From Fictibacillus phosphorivorans (GTDB lineage: Bacteria > Bacillota > Bacilli > Bacillales > Fictibacillaceae), in NCBI RefSeq assembly GCF_023715845.1, contig NZ_JAMBOR010000017.1, positions 18,684-82,683 on the forward strand: 64,000 nt of DNA, in the 5' to 3' direction. Within the stretch, counting starts at the first letter, position 1. Every line of letters starts with the position of its first letter. Shown piece after piece: positions 33,514 to 42,108 of this stretch. Below the pieces are notes generated by a model, which was not told where the DNA came from, made no database searches, and saw only the letters and a list, made by a program, of their open reading frames with translations. Position numbers and translations under genes: made by a program.

Positions 33514-34533
33514 ATGAAGAAAGTTCTTGAAGAAGCCAAAACACACCTTATGACAGGTGTATCTTATATGCTGCCATTTGTTGTGGCCGGCGGATTATTG
33601 CTTACGGTCGGTTTATTGCTCGGCGGTGGGGAGCAAGAAGCAGGATTTGCAAAAAAAACAGTTGATACAGGTGTCCTTATTTTCAAACTAATGGTTCCCG
33701 TAATGGCTGGTTACATGGCGTTTTCTATTGCCGACAGGCCTGGTATAGCACCTGGTATGGTTGGTGGAATGGTCGCAAATGAGATCGGAGCAGGATTTTT
33801 AGGAGGAATTGTGGCCGGATTTCTTGCAGGTTACATTGTAAACGGTATCAAAACGATTCCGGTACACCGATATTTTGTACAATTAAAACCGATTATTATT
33901 ATACCTTTACTCGGTGCTGGTGCTGTAGCGTTACTGATGTATATTATTGGACAGCCCATTGCAGCCCTTTCAGAAGGCTTAGAAGCATGGTTGAAATCAT
34001 TAAGCGGAGGTAACCTCATTGTTCTTGGAATGATTATCGGTGCCATGATGGCATTTGATATGGGTGGTCCTGTTAATAAAGTGGCATTTGCTTTCTGTGT
34101 AGGAATGTTAAATCAGGAAATCTACGCACCTATGGCTGCTTGTTGGATTGGAATAATGACACCGCCGATCGGACTTGCACTAGCTACTAGAATTGCTCCT
34201 AAGAAATTTACGATAGCCGAAAGACAGAGTGCACTACCAACGACCTTCATGGGAGCTACAGGTATTACAGAAGGCGCGATACCATTTGCGGTAACTGATC
34301 CGCTTCGTGTTATTCCTTCTATTGTGATAGGTTCTGCAGTAGGAGGAGCACTAGCCTTGGCTTTTGGTGCACAGGCGCCAGTTCCAAGCGGTGGAATATT
34401 TGTAGTACCATTCTTCATTAAGCCGGTCATGTTCGTAGTTGCATTTGTAATTGGTATTGTTGTAACGGCAATAACTGCTTCTGTTTTGAAGAAAAAAGTA
34501 GATGAAGAAATGCCGATAACGGAAGAGGCTTAA
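33514..34533 (+). CDS. PTS EIIC component, fructose family
   Basis: 339 residues, integral membrane permease subunit with about eight to ten hydrophobic segments. Typical EIIC(Fru) motifs are HLMTGVSYMLPFVVAGGLL at the N-terminus, AFDMGGPVNKVAFAF near 180 and ATGITEGAIPFAVTDPLRVI near 245. It lies 28 nt after EIIB with an AAGGAG site. The closest functional comparison is the EIIC domain of the fused transporter at 24766. The adjacent GH38 suggests an alpha-mannoside cargo. Confidence 0.92.
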   Translation: MKKVLEEAKTHLMTGVSYMLPFVVAGGLLLTVGLLLGGGEQEAGFAKKTVDTGVLIFKLMVPVMAGYMAFSIADRPGIAPGMVGGMVANEIGAGFLGGIVAGFLAGYIVNGIKTIPVHRYFVQLKPIIIIPLLGAGAVALLMYIIGQPIAALSEGLEAWLKSLSGGNLIVLGMIIGAMMAFDMGGPVNKVAFAFCVGMLNQEIYAPMAACWIGIMTPPIGLALATRIAPKKFTIAERQSALPTTFMGATGITEGAIPFAVTDPLRVIPSIVIGSAVGGALALAFGAQAPVPSGGIFVVPFFIKPVMFVVAFVIGIVVTAITASVLKKKVDEEMPITEEA

Positions 34534-34625
34534 CATCATAGAAATAGAATGATGGGAGGGATCTAATTTTAGTTCCCTCCTGTTCATTAGATACGAATTT
34601 TTTTGTAGATTTGGAGGCTTCTAAA

Positions 34626-37262
34626 ATGAATTTTCATGTTATATCACATACGCATTGGGATCGGGAGTGGCATCAAACCTATCAACAATATCGCGTTAAA
34701 CTAGTTCGTTTTATGGATGAACTTATCGAACTGTTAGAAAATACCCCTTCCTATACTTCTTTCATGTTAGATGGACAAACAATCGTATTGGAAGATTACC
34801 TGGAGATCAAGCCTCATAAGAAAGAAGCGATTGCTAAGCTGGTTCAGAAAGAGAGGCTTTTAATTGGCCCTTGGTATATCCAGCCTGATGAATTTATTCC
34901 AAGTGGCGAATCCCTCGTCAGAAATCTTTTGATCGGACAGAAAATCGCTAAGGATTTCGGTCCATCCATGCAGATCGGCTATCTTCCCGACTCTTTTGGA
35001 CAGGCAGCTCAGATTCCTCAGGTACTAAATGGCTTCGGAATGAAAAACGCACTTTTTTGGCGTGGTATCACAAATGAAGAGACTGAGAAAACCGAATTCT
35101 GGTGGGAAGGATCAGATGGCTCTCGAGTGTTAACCACTCATTTACCTTTAGGGTATGGAAATGGAGTTCTCTCAACAAAACTTGATCAAAATTTAAAAGT
35201 AATTGATAAAAATATCAGCGAATTAAAAGAGATAACAACATCCTCTAATATGCTGTTAATGTGCGGATTTGACCAAAGGAGTGCGATCAAAGAACTGCCT
35301 GAAATCGTGGATGAACTGAACGCTCATTTTTCTTCAGAGAAAAATGAGTATTCGATAAAGATCAGCAAACTACAGGATTATTTCGATGAAGTCAAACGGG
35401 AATCTGAAAACCTAGAAGTATTAAAGGGTGAATTTAGAAAAGGGAAAAACATGCGTGTGCATGTAAGTATTGCATCTACTAGGTTGGATTTAAAGAAGCT
35501 GAATTTCGAAGTCCAAAATTTATATGAAAATTACTTGGAACCTATAAATGCCATGTCCCATTTGCTTGGGAATACCTATGATAATGCGATGATCAACCAA
35601 GGGTGGAAGTATACGCTGCAAAATCATGCACATGACTCGATCTGTAATGTGTGTACAGACGCAACACATAAGGAAATGGAGTTGCGCTATCAATATGCGA
35701 AGCAAATCGGTGAAACACTTCAAAACAGCGCAACGAATGAGTTAATAGAAAAAATTAACTTTGATTACGATAAAGGACTTCCGTTGATTGTATTTAACAC
35801 ATTAGGACATAAAAGAAGCAATCTCGTTGAAGCTACAGTGCAGTTGAAAAGTGAGAGTTTTAGTCTTATTGACCAAAATGGCGTCGAGATTCCATACCAA
35901 GTGATTGAATCGAACCGCGAAAACTTAAACGATAAACAGATTGAAATCGGAGTGAAAAACGAAGATCAGTTTGTTTGGACCTCAAAGATTAAATTCTTGG
36001 CTGATGTTGAGGGGTTAGGATACAAAACATTTTATATGACGGATCGTAACCAACATTCAACTGAAGATTCCTTTGTTTATCAAGACGGTGTATTTTCAAA
36101 TGATCTCTTCCAAGTTGAGATTCAATCAAATGGATCGTTAACGGTTAAGGACCATCTGTCCGACAAAGAATATAAAAATTTAAATCTGTTTGAGGAAGGC
36201 GGAAATGCTGGTGACGAGTATGACTTTTCTCCTCCAAGAGAAGATGTGATCGTCACTACAAAAGATTCAGTTCCTTCTATTTCGGTTGTTAATAATGGAC
36301 CGATATTTGCTACTGTAAAAATTACGCATGAACTAGAAGTGCCTGTGGATACCGATGTGAATGGACGAACTAAGGAATACGAATCAATGATGATAGATAC
36401 ATTCGTTACCGTTAGTCGCCATGAAGATCGCATCGATATAAAGACTAAGATTCATAATACAGTAAAAAATCATAGGATTCGTACACTTTTTGAAACAGGA
36501 CTTAAAACAAGTAAGCATGCAGCAGATCAACAGTTTGGATTGATCCAACGTGAAAATTACTTGCCGCAAGTCGAATACTGGGAAGAAGAAAAATGGGAAG
36601 AAAAATACTATCCCATCTATCCTCAGCAGAAATATGTAGATGTATCTGATCAGAACAGAGGATTGGCGATCCTTAATAAAGGTCTTCCTCAGTATGAGAT
36701 TCTCCATAACGAGCAACCAACCATTGCTCTTACATTATTAAGTGGAACGGATTATATGGGTAAACAGGACCTCGTTGACAGACCAGGCAGAAGATCAGGC
36801 CTTCATGTTGAAACGCCAGATAGTAGTTTGATCGGAATCCATGAGATGGAGTATTCAATCCATCCGCATTCCGGAAATGTGGTAGATGCAAAAGTAGGAT
36901 TAAAAGCGAATGAATATATAACTTCGTTGACAGCAGTTCAAGTGAATACACGCACAGTTCAATCAGAATTCGCTGATCATAACCGTTTTTTCCAATTAAA
37001 CCATGCGGATATCGGAATTAGTGCTGTAAAGAAATGTGAGAATGATGACAGTTTAATTATCCGAATCTATAATACAACAGATTGTGAAATACCTTTAATA
37101 GAGGCACAGTTTAACACGGATTTCTTTAATGATATTGAGATGGTCGATTTAAATGAGAACGTCCTATCACATACTAATGAAAGAATTATAAGGGACAATG
37201 ATCGTATTGAATTGAAGGATATCAAGAGCAACGAAATTATAACCCTTAAATTAAGCCGATAA
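34626..37262 (+). CDS. GH38 alpha-mannosidase, second copy
   Basis: 878 residues from the ATG at 34626 (TGGAGG site). Zinc-binding motif HTHWDREW at residues 8-15, GPWYIQPDEF with a likely zinc-ligand Asp near 88, and nucleophile region GYLPDSFGQA (Asp122). HAHDSICNVCTDATHKEM lies in the central part and GDEYDFSPP in the beta region. It shares the domain plan of the GH38 at 26961 but is clearly divergent, and where that enzyme has QADSLL this one has QPDEFI. It belongs to the second PTS operon and probably acts on a different phosphorylated mannoside. No secretion signal. Confidence 0.9.
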   Translation: MNFHVISHTHWDREWHQTYQQYRVKLVRFMDELIELLENTPSYTSFMLDGQTIVLEDYLEIKPHKKEAIAKLVQKERLLIGPWYIQPDEFIPSGESLVRNLLIGQKIAKDFGPSMQIGYLPDSFGQAAQIPQVLNGFGMKNALFWRGITNEETEKTEFWWEGSDGSRVLTTHLPLGYGNGVLSTKLDQNLKVIDKNISELKEITTSSNMLLMCGFDQRSAIKELPEIVDELNAHFSSEKNEYSIKISKLQDYFDEVKRESENLEVLKGEFRKGKNMRVHVSIASTRLDLKKLNFEVQNLYENYLEPINAMSHLLGNTYDNAMINQGWKYTLQNHAHDSICNVCTDATHKEMELRYQYAKQIGETLQNSATNELIEKINFDYDKGLPLIVFNTLGHKRSNLVEATVQLKSESFSLIDQNGVEIPYQVIESNRENLNDKQIEIGVKNEDQFVWTSKIKFLADVEGLGYKTFYMTDRNQHSTEDSFVYQDGVFSNDLFQVEIQSNGSLTVKDHLSDKEYKNLNLFEEGGNAGDEYDFSPPREDVIVTTKDSVPSISVVNNGPIFATVKITHELEVPVDTDVNGRTKEYESMMIDTFVTVSRHEDRIDIKTKIHNTVKNHRIRTLFETGLKTSKHAADQQFGLIQRENYLPQVEYWEEEKWEEKYYPIYPQQKYVDVSDQNRGLAILNKGLPQYEILHNEQPTIALTLLSGTDYMGKQDLVDRPGRRSGLHVETPDSSLIGIHEMEYSIHPHSGNVVDAKVGLKANEYITSLTAVQVNTRTVQSEFADHNRFFQLNHADIGISAVKKCENDDSLIIRIYNTTDCEIPLIEAQFNTDFFNDIEMVDLNENVLSHTNERIIRDNDRIELKDIKSNEIITLKLSR

Positions 37263-37330
37263 CTTTTGAACAGGGATAACAATTAGATAAATAAGGACAT
37301 TTTATTCTTTAAGGAAGGGAGGTCATTCTA

Positions 37331-39304
37331 TTGGTTTTATTAAACAATCGTTTAAAAGAGATTATAAAAGAATTCCTAGTCTATGAGGAGCCGGTCACAA
37401 GCGAATATTTATCTAAATTCCTAGGAGTCACATCTCGCACGATCAGAAATGACATTACGTTGTTAAATCAAGAATTAGGTAAGATCGGTGTGAAAATTGA
37501 TGCACAAAGAGGAGTCGGGTATTTTCTCGAACCAAAACCAGATCAGGAAATTAAGGAATTAATCGAAGAGTTGTTTCAATTACATGACACCTCTGGTAAT
37601 GGCCTTCCTGTTTTACCTGAAGAAAGGGTCCTTTATATATTGAAAAATATTATTATGGCTGATGACTTTATCACCATTGAACAAATGGCAAATGAATTGT
37701 TTGTAAGTAAATCAACTGTTGATAATGATTTGAAACAGGTGGAAACGTTATTAAAGAAATTTAACGTATCACTGTTTAAAAAACCGAATTACGGAATCAA
37801 ATTAGTGGGCAATGAGATGAACATTCGTTTTTGTTTATCTGCTTCCCTTTCGGATTTTAAAAAAGGACATTCACTTCAAGAAAATGATAGTCAGCCATTT
37901 GTAGAAGAATTAGACATTGACTTAATCAGTAAAATCACGAAGCAGCATATCAAACAACTGCCTTTTAAGATTGCTGATCTGCCGTTAAATAACCTGATCA
38001 TGCATATAGCGATAGGCATTAAGCGCATTGAAAAAGGAAAAAGTATAAAACTTGATAAGCTTGAACTTAAACATATACAAGATCAACAGGAGTATATTGT
38101 TGCTTCACAAATCGTTTTTTCAATTGAAGCAGCGTTTTCTATTCAAATTCCAAATGAAGAGATCGCTTATATTACGATTCATTTGATGGGTGCTAAACGT
38201 TTTCAAGACGGAAAGCTCCAACAAGAGGATTTTATTGAAATGATCGGTGAAAGTAATTATGAGCTAATCCTCGAATTCTTGGCTGAAATCAAACGAATAT
38301 ACCGGATTGATCTTGTGGAAGATAAAGAATTCATATACGGATTAGGGTTGCATTTAAGGTCAGCCATGAATCGAATGAAATATGGAATGAACCTTCAAAA
38401 TCCTATGTTGAAAGAGATAAAATCCAAGTATCCTTTTTCATTTGAACTTGCCATCGTTGCATCTGATATTATTCAACAAAAACAAAACATTGTTATTAAT
38501 GAAGATGAGATCGGTTATATTGCTGTTCATCTTGAAGCTGCGATTGAACGGATGAAGAATAGGATGAAGAGGCAGGTCAGAAGGGTTGCCGTGGTTTGTT
38601 CTTCAGGTTTAGGAACAGCGAAGTTGCTTGCAGCAAGCATTGAGAGTAAGTTTCCGGGATTAACAATTGTCGGGACCTATCCTTCCTATTCTTTAAAAGA
38701 TATTAAAAAGGAAGAAGTTGATTTGATCTTAAGTACGGTGCCGGTGAGTGAGGATAGTGCTGTACCTGTTCTTGAAATAAATGCACTTTTATCTGAAGAT
38801 GATGTGGAAAAAGTTAATGCTTATATATCCAGTAAATATTTGAATGAAGATCAAAAAAAATCTTTTGAAAAACTACAGAATTTCTTTCATGAGGAATTAT
38901 TTTTTACAGAAATCGATAATAAGGATTCGATCGGCGTTATAAAATCAATGTCATATACCCTTAATACCAAAGGCTTTGTAGATGATTCCTATGTAGATTC
39001 AGTACTTGATAGGGAAAAAATATCGCCCACATCGATCGGTAATCTAGTAGCGATTCCTCATCCCATAAAACAAAATGCACTCGATTCCTGTATAGCGATC
39101 GGTATTTTGAAAAAACCAATAAAATGGGGAGAACATAAGGTCCAGCTCGTACTGCTTCTTGCATTGAACGAAAAGGATAAAAATGAATTCAATTCTCTTT
39201 TCGATCGAATCTGGAAGCTTGTTCAGGATAAAAAGTTAGTGGCAGAGCTTTGTAAGGCGGCTAATTTTAATGAGATCATTACGAGGCTAGAAAAAATCAA
39301 ATAA
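37331..39304 (+). CDS. PRD-containing PTS-controlled activator (MtlR/ManR-type)
   Basis: 657 residues from a TTG with a GGGAGGT site. Two N-terminal helix-turn-helix regions (SRTIRNDITLLNQEL; SKSTVDNDLKQVE). PRD1 has regulatory histidines in NNLIMHIAIG and AYITIHLMGA; PRD2 has YGLGLHLRSAM and IGYIAVHLEAAIE. Then comes an EIIB-like domain with Cys in VAVVCSSGLGTAK and a C-terminal EIIA-like domain with His in NLVAIPHPIKQNA. Such regulators activate PTS operons when the transporter draws off phosphate and HPr phosphorylates a PRD. It most likely controls the operon it lies in. Confidence 0.9.
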   Translation: MVLLNNRLKEIIKEFLVYEEPVTSEYLSKFLGVTSRTIRNDITLLNQELGKIGVKIDAQRGVGYFLEPKPDQEIKELIEELFQLHDTSGNGLPVLPEERVLYILKNIIMADDFITIEQMANELFVSKSTVDNDLKQVETLLKKFNVSLFKKPNYGIKLVGNEMNIRFCLSASLSDFKKGHSLQENDSQPFVEELDIDLISKITKQHIKQLPFKIADLPLNNLIMHIAIGIKRIEKGKSIKLDKLELKHIQDQQEYIVASQIVFSIEAAFSIQIPNEEIAYITIHLMGAKRFQDGKLQQEDFIEMIGESNYELILEFLAEIKRIYRIDLVEDKEFIYGLGLHLRSAMNRMKYGMNLQNPMLKEIKSKYPFSFELAIVASDIIQQKQNIVINEDEIGYIAVHLEAAIERMKNRMKRQVRRVAVVCSSGLGTAKLLAASIESKFPGLTIVGTYPSYSLKDIKKEEVDLILSTVPVSEDSAVPVLEINALLSEDDVEKVNAYISSKYLNEDQKKSFEKLQNFFHEELFFTEIDNKDSIGVIKSMSYTLNTKGFVDDSYVDSVLDREKISPTSIGNLVAIPHPIKQNALDSCIAIGILKKPIKWGEHKVQLVLLLALNEKDKNEFNSLFDRIWKLVQDKKLVAELCKAANFNEIITRLEKIK

Positions 39305-39347
39305 TTTGAGTGAATCTAGACTTTGTTTGAACAGGGAGAGGTTAAAC

Positions 39348-40214
39348 ATGGTTAAAATAGCGATTGGTCAGATTACACCTGAAACGAGTAATAAGAGAGT
39401 TAACCTTGAAAAAATGAAACAATTTACAATAGAAGCAGCTGAAAAGGGAGCTAAATTAATAGCGTTTCCTGAACTTGCATTGACTGGTTACAATTGCGGG
39501 GATGATTTTTTTGAAGTTGCGGAAGAGATACCAGGAGATGCCACACGTTTTTTTGAAAAGTTAGCGATTCAATATAATATTTATATTACTTGGGGTATGC
39601 CTGAGAGAAGTTTAAGCAGTGTTCTTTATAATGCTGCAGCCCTTGTAGGTCCAAAAGGATATGTAGGAAAGTGGAGAAAGAATACATTGCCGGGACATGC
39701 AACAGACCAGACGGGACCGGGTGCATTCCCTGATCGAAGATATTTTAAAGCGGGAGAAGATCTTCCTGTTTTTGATACTTCAATCGGCAGAATCGGTCTA
39801 CTGATCTGTTATGATATTTTCTTTCCGGAATTGGCTCGAATGCTGACTTTAAAAGGAGCAGATATCATTGTTGGCATTTCAGGTTCTCCCTCTTTTGAAA
39901 AAGATATTTTTGAACCCATTGTAAAGGTCAGAGCTATGGAGAACACGGTTAATTTTGTTTATACGAACTTAGTTGGTAATGAAGGGGATACCGAGTATTG
40001 GGGTGGAGGCTGTATAATCGGTGCTGGGGATAAAGAAACCAAAATACCAGGAACACCGATTGTATGTAAAGCTCCATATGAAGGAGAATGTATCACGGTA
40101 GGAGAGATAGATATCCAGCGTCACCATAAAATACGTCCTTACTTCCCCGTTTTAAGAGACTTAACAACAAGAATGTATGACCAGCTTGCAGAATTACATC
40201 GTAAAATGACATGA
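39348..40214 (+). CDS. Carbon-nitrogen hydrolase (nitrilase superfamily amidase)
   Basis: About 288 residues from the ATG at 39348 (AGGGAGAGG site). The catalytic Glu-Lys-Cys triad is visible: Glu42 in IAFPELALTGYN, Lys111 in GKWRKNTLPG and Cys154 in IGLLICYDIFFPELAR. The family hydrolyses amides or carbamoyl groups rather than nitriles in most cases. It starts 43 nt after the PRD regulator with no terminator between, so it appears to be the last gene of the second PTS operon. An amidase for an amidated mannosyl-glycerate substrate is an attractive guess; general amidase function is the safer call. Confidence 0.85.
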   Translation: MVKIAIGQITPETSNKRVNLEKMKQFTIEAAEKGAKLIAFPELALTGYNCGDDFFEVAEEIPGDATRFFEKLAIQYNIYITWGMPERSLSSVLYNAAALVGPKGYVGKWRKNTLPGHATDQTGPGAFPDRRYFKAGEDLPVFDTSIGRIGLLICYDIFFPELARMLTLKGADIIVGISGSPSFEKDIFEPIVKVRAMENTVNFVYTNLVGNEGDTEYWGGGCIIGAGDKETKIPGTPIVCKAPYEGECITVGEIDIQRHHKIRPYFPVLRDLTTRMYDQLAELHRKMT

Positions 40215-40220
40215 ATTCAT

Positions 40221-40257
40221 GAAAAGCTCCTTGCTATCAAGGAGCTTTTCTGTTTTT
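40221..40257 (+). terminator. Terminator after the C-N hydrolase
   Basis: GAAAAGCTCCTTG (40221-40233) pairs perfectly with CAAGGAGCTTTTC (40238-40250) around CTAT, followed by TGTTTTTG. It closes the second PTS operon. Confidence 0.9.
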
Positions 40258-40282
40258 GTCTCCGTTCTATATGGGAAACCTT

Positions 40283-40311
40283 ATGATTCAAATCAGTACG
40301 TTTCGAATCAT
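40283..40311. promoter_or_regulatory. Inverted repeat ATGATTC / GAATCAT upstream of pxpA
   Basis: Seven-bp arms at 40283-40289 and 40305-40311, with partly matching AAA/TTT inside, about 70 nt before the pxpA start. It is a possible operator in an otherwise plain promoter region. Confidence 0.4.
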
Positions 40312-40382
40312 TTTACAATACATAAAACTTGTCGTACAGTTGGGGTAATTAAGCATGTGTTTAAATTCGAGGAGGTTTTTGC

Positions 40383-41150
40383 ATGAGTGTTATTGATATT
40401 AACTGCGATATGGGCGAGAGTTTTGGGGCTTACAAACTCGGAACGGACGAAAAGATTTTAAAGTATGTAACGTCAGCTAACATTGCGTGCGGCTTTCATG
40501 CTGGTGATCCAGCGACTATGAGAAAAACGGTGAAGCTGGCTCTTGAGCATGGCGTGGGAATCGGTGTTCACCCTGGATTACCTGACCTGGCTGGTTTTGG
40601 CCGCCGTAATATTGATGTCTCACCTCAAGAAGCCTATGAGATGGTCGTGTATCAGATTGGTTCGTTATGGGCGTTCGTTCAGGCAGAAGGCGGGACCATC
40701 CAGCATGTGAAGCCGCATGGAGCACTTTACAACATGGCCGCGGTGAATCGCGACCTGTCAGAAGCTATTGCAGAAGCGGTTTATAAGGTGAATCCAGATT
40801 TGATCTTGTTCGGACTTGCTGGTGGCGAGCTTGTAAAAGCGGGTGAGAAAGCAGGACTTCGAACAGCATCAGAGGTTTTTGCAGATCGAACGTATCAGCA
40901 GGATTGTACATTGACCTCCCGAAAGCTGCCGAACTGTATGATTGAAGATGACGACGAGGCAGTCGCTCAAGTCATCCGCATGGTAAAAGAGGGGAAAGTC
41001 ATGACCCAGCAGAATGTCGACGCAGATATCAAAGCAGATACCGTTTGTATCCACGGAGACGGAGCTCATGCGCTATCATTCGCAAAAAAAATCAGGCAGA
41101 CGCTTGAGGATTCAGAAATTACGGTTCGTAAAATTGGCGAAAGTCTATAA
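40383..41150 (+). CDS. pxpA: 5-oxoprolinase subunit A (LamB/YcsF family)
   Basis: 255 residues. Family motifs are [15 protein letters not shown] at the start, [16 protein letters not shown] near 31-46, [15 protein letters not shown] near 62, [10 protein letters not shown] near 105 and [10 protein letters not shown] near 222. With PxpB and PxpC it forms the ATP-dependent enzyme that opens 5-oxoproline to glutamate. In B. subtilis ycsF lies with the kip genes; here pxpB and pxpC are about 11 kb away on the other strand (52895-54605). The gene is preceded by a GAGGAGG site and appears monocistronic. Confidence 0.92.
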   Translation: MSVIDINCDMGESFGAYKLGTDEKILKYVTSANIACGFHAGDPATMRKTVKLALEHGVGIGVHPGLPDLAGFGRRNIDVSPQEAYEMVVYQIGSLWAFVQAEGGTIQHVKPHGALYNMAAVNRDLSEAIAEAVYKVNPDLILFGLAGGELVKAGEKAGLRTASEVFADRTYQQDCTLTSRKLPNCMIEDDDEAVAQVIRMVKEGKVMTQQNVDADIKADTVCIHGDGAHALSFAKKIRQTLEDSEITVRKIGESL

Positions 41151-41269
41151 AATAATGATAGCTGGTTCCAAAGTGTTTGAAAATGACGCGATAGACCAGC
41201 TTTTTTGTTTGAAAAAATAATCAAAAATAACACTTTAATGTTACTTTTGAACAAACGCTCTAAAAAAAG

Positions 41270-41326
41270 TTGACAATTATGTTCATTTAGAACAATATAA
41301 TAATTAAGAAATGTTTGAAATAAACA
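41270..41326 (+). promoter_or_regulatory. Promoter region with paired TGTTY-N5-RAACA operators
   Basis: TTGACA (41270-41275) and TATAAT (41296-41301) are visible but 20 nt apart, longer than ideal. Two inverted repeats of the same design overlap and follow them: TGTTC-ATTTA-GAACA (41280-41294) and TGTTT-GAAAT-AAACA (41312-41326), with a further GAACA half-site near 41249. Their position directly before the DeoR gene makes them likely autoregulatory operator sites. Confidence 0.6.
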
Positions 41327-41341
41327 AAGGTGATGATGAAG

Positions 41342-42106
41342 ATGCCTAAAGAGCGTCGAAATGAAATTCTTAAACAATTGAATGCTAAAGGAAAAATAGA
41401 TATTGAAGATCTTGTACGTGAACTAAATGTTTCCGCGATGACGGTTCGGCGGGATCTTGCTTATCTAGAAGAAAACAACAAGATTATTCGGACACACGGT
41501 GGTGCGATCTTAAATAAACCGCTCGTTGTTGAATCATCATTTGCCTCCAAGGAAGGGAAGTTCAATGCGCAAAAGAAATGGATCGCTCAAAAAGCGGTTG
41601 AATTGATACAAGAGCATTCAACCATTCTTTTGGATTCAGGGACCACAACTTTGGAAATCGCAAAATTGCTTAAAGAAAAAAAGACAATCACAGTGATCAC
41701 CAATGATATAAAAATTGCAGCGGAGCTGATCGATTCGAATGTAAAGGTGATTGTGACAGGCGGCGAATTGCAGAATAAAGTTGGAACCCTATTCGGCCCC
41801 GTGACTGAACAAATACTGAAACACATCCATGTTGATCTCTTTTTCCTAGGTGCTCATGCGATTGACGTTAAAGCAGGAGTGACCGCACCTACTTTTGAAA
41901 AGGCTTCCATAAAAAAGCTTATGATCGAAGCCTCTGAAAAAACATGGCTAGTCGCTGATTCAAGCAAGTTTGATCAAAAATCTCTTACAAAAGCATGTGA
42001 TTTACAACAGATCTCAGGTGTCATTACGGATTACAGTCTTACACATGATTTAAAAGAGAAATTGAGTGAATATCTCGATGTTGTAACCGTTGAAGGTGGT
42101 GAGTAA
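41342..42106 (+). CDS. DeoR-family transcriptional regulator of the threonate operon
   Basis: About 254 residues. Several in-frame starts (41330, 41333, 41336, 41342) cluster behind AAAGGTGA; 41342 gives the best spacing and starts MPKERRNEIL. An N-terminal winged helix has KIDIEDLVRELNVSAMTVRR and LEENNKIIRTHGGA. The DeoRC sensor domain has LDSGTTTLEIAKLL and FLGAHAIDVKAGVT. It stops 2 nt before the kinase gene, so it is the first gene of the operon and likely responds to a phosphorylated four-carbon acid such as 4-phospho-D-threonate. Confidence 0.9.
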   Translation: MPKERRNEILKQLNAKGKIDIEDLVRELNVSAMTVRRDLAYLEENNKIIRTHGGAILNKPLVVESSFASKEGKFNAQKKWIAQKAVELIQEHSTILLDSGTTTLEIAKLLKEKKTITVITNDIKIAAELIDSNVKVIVTGGELQNKVGTLFGPVTEQILKHIHVDLFFLGAHAIDVKAGVTAPTFEKASIKKLMIEASEKTWLVADSSKFDQKSLTKACDLQQISGVITDYSLTHDLKEKLSEYLDVVTVEGGE

Positions 42107-42108
42107 TC

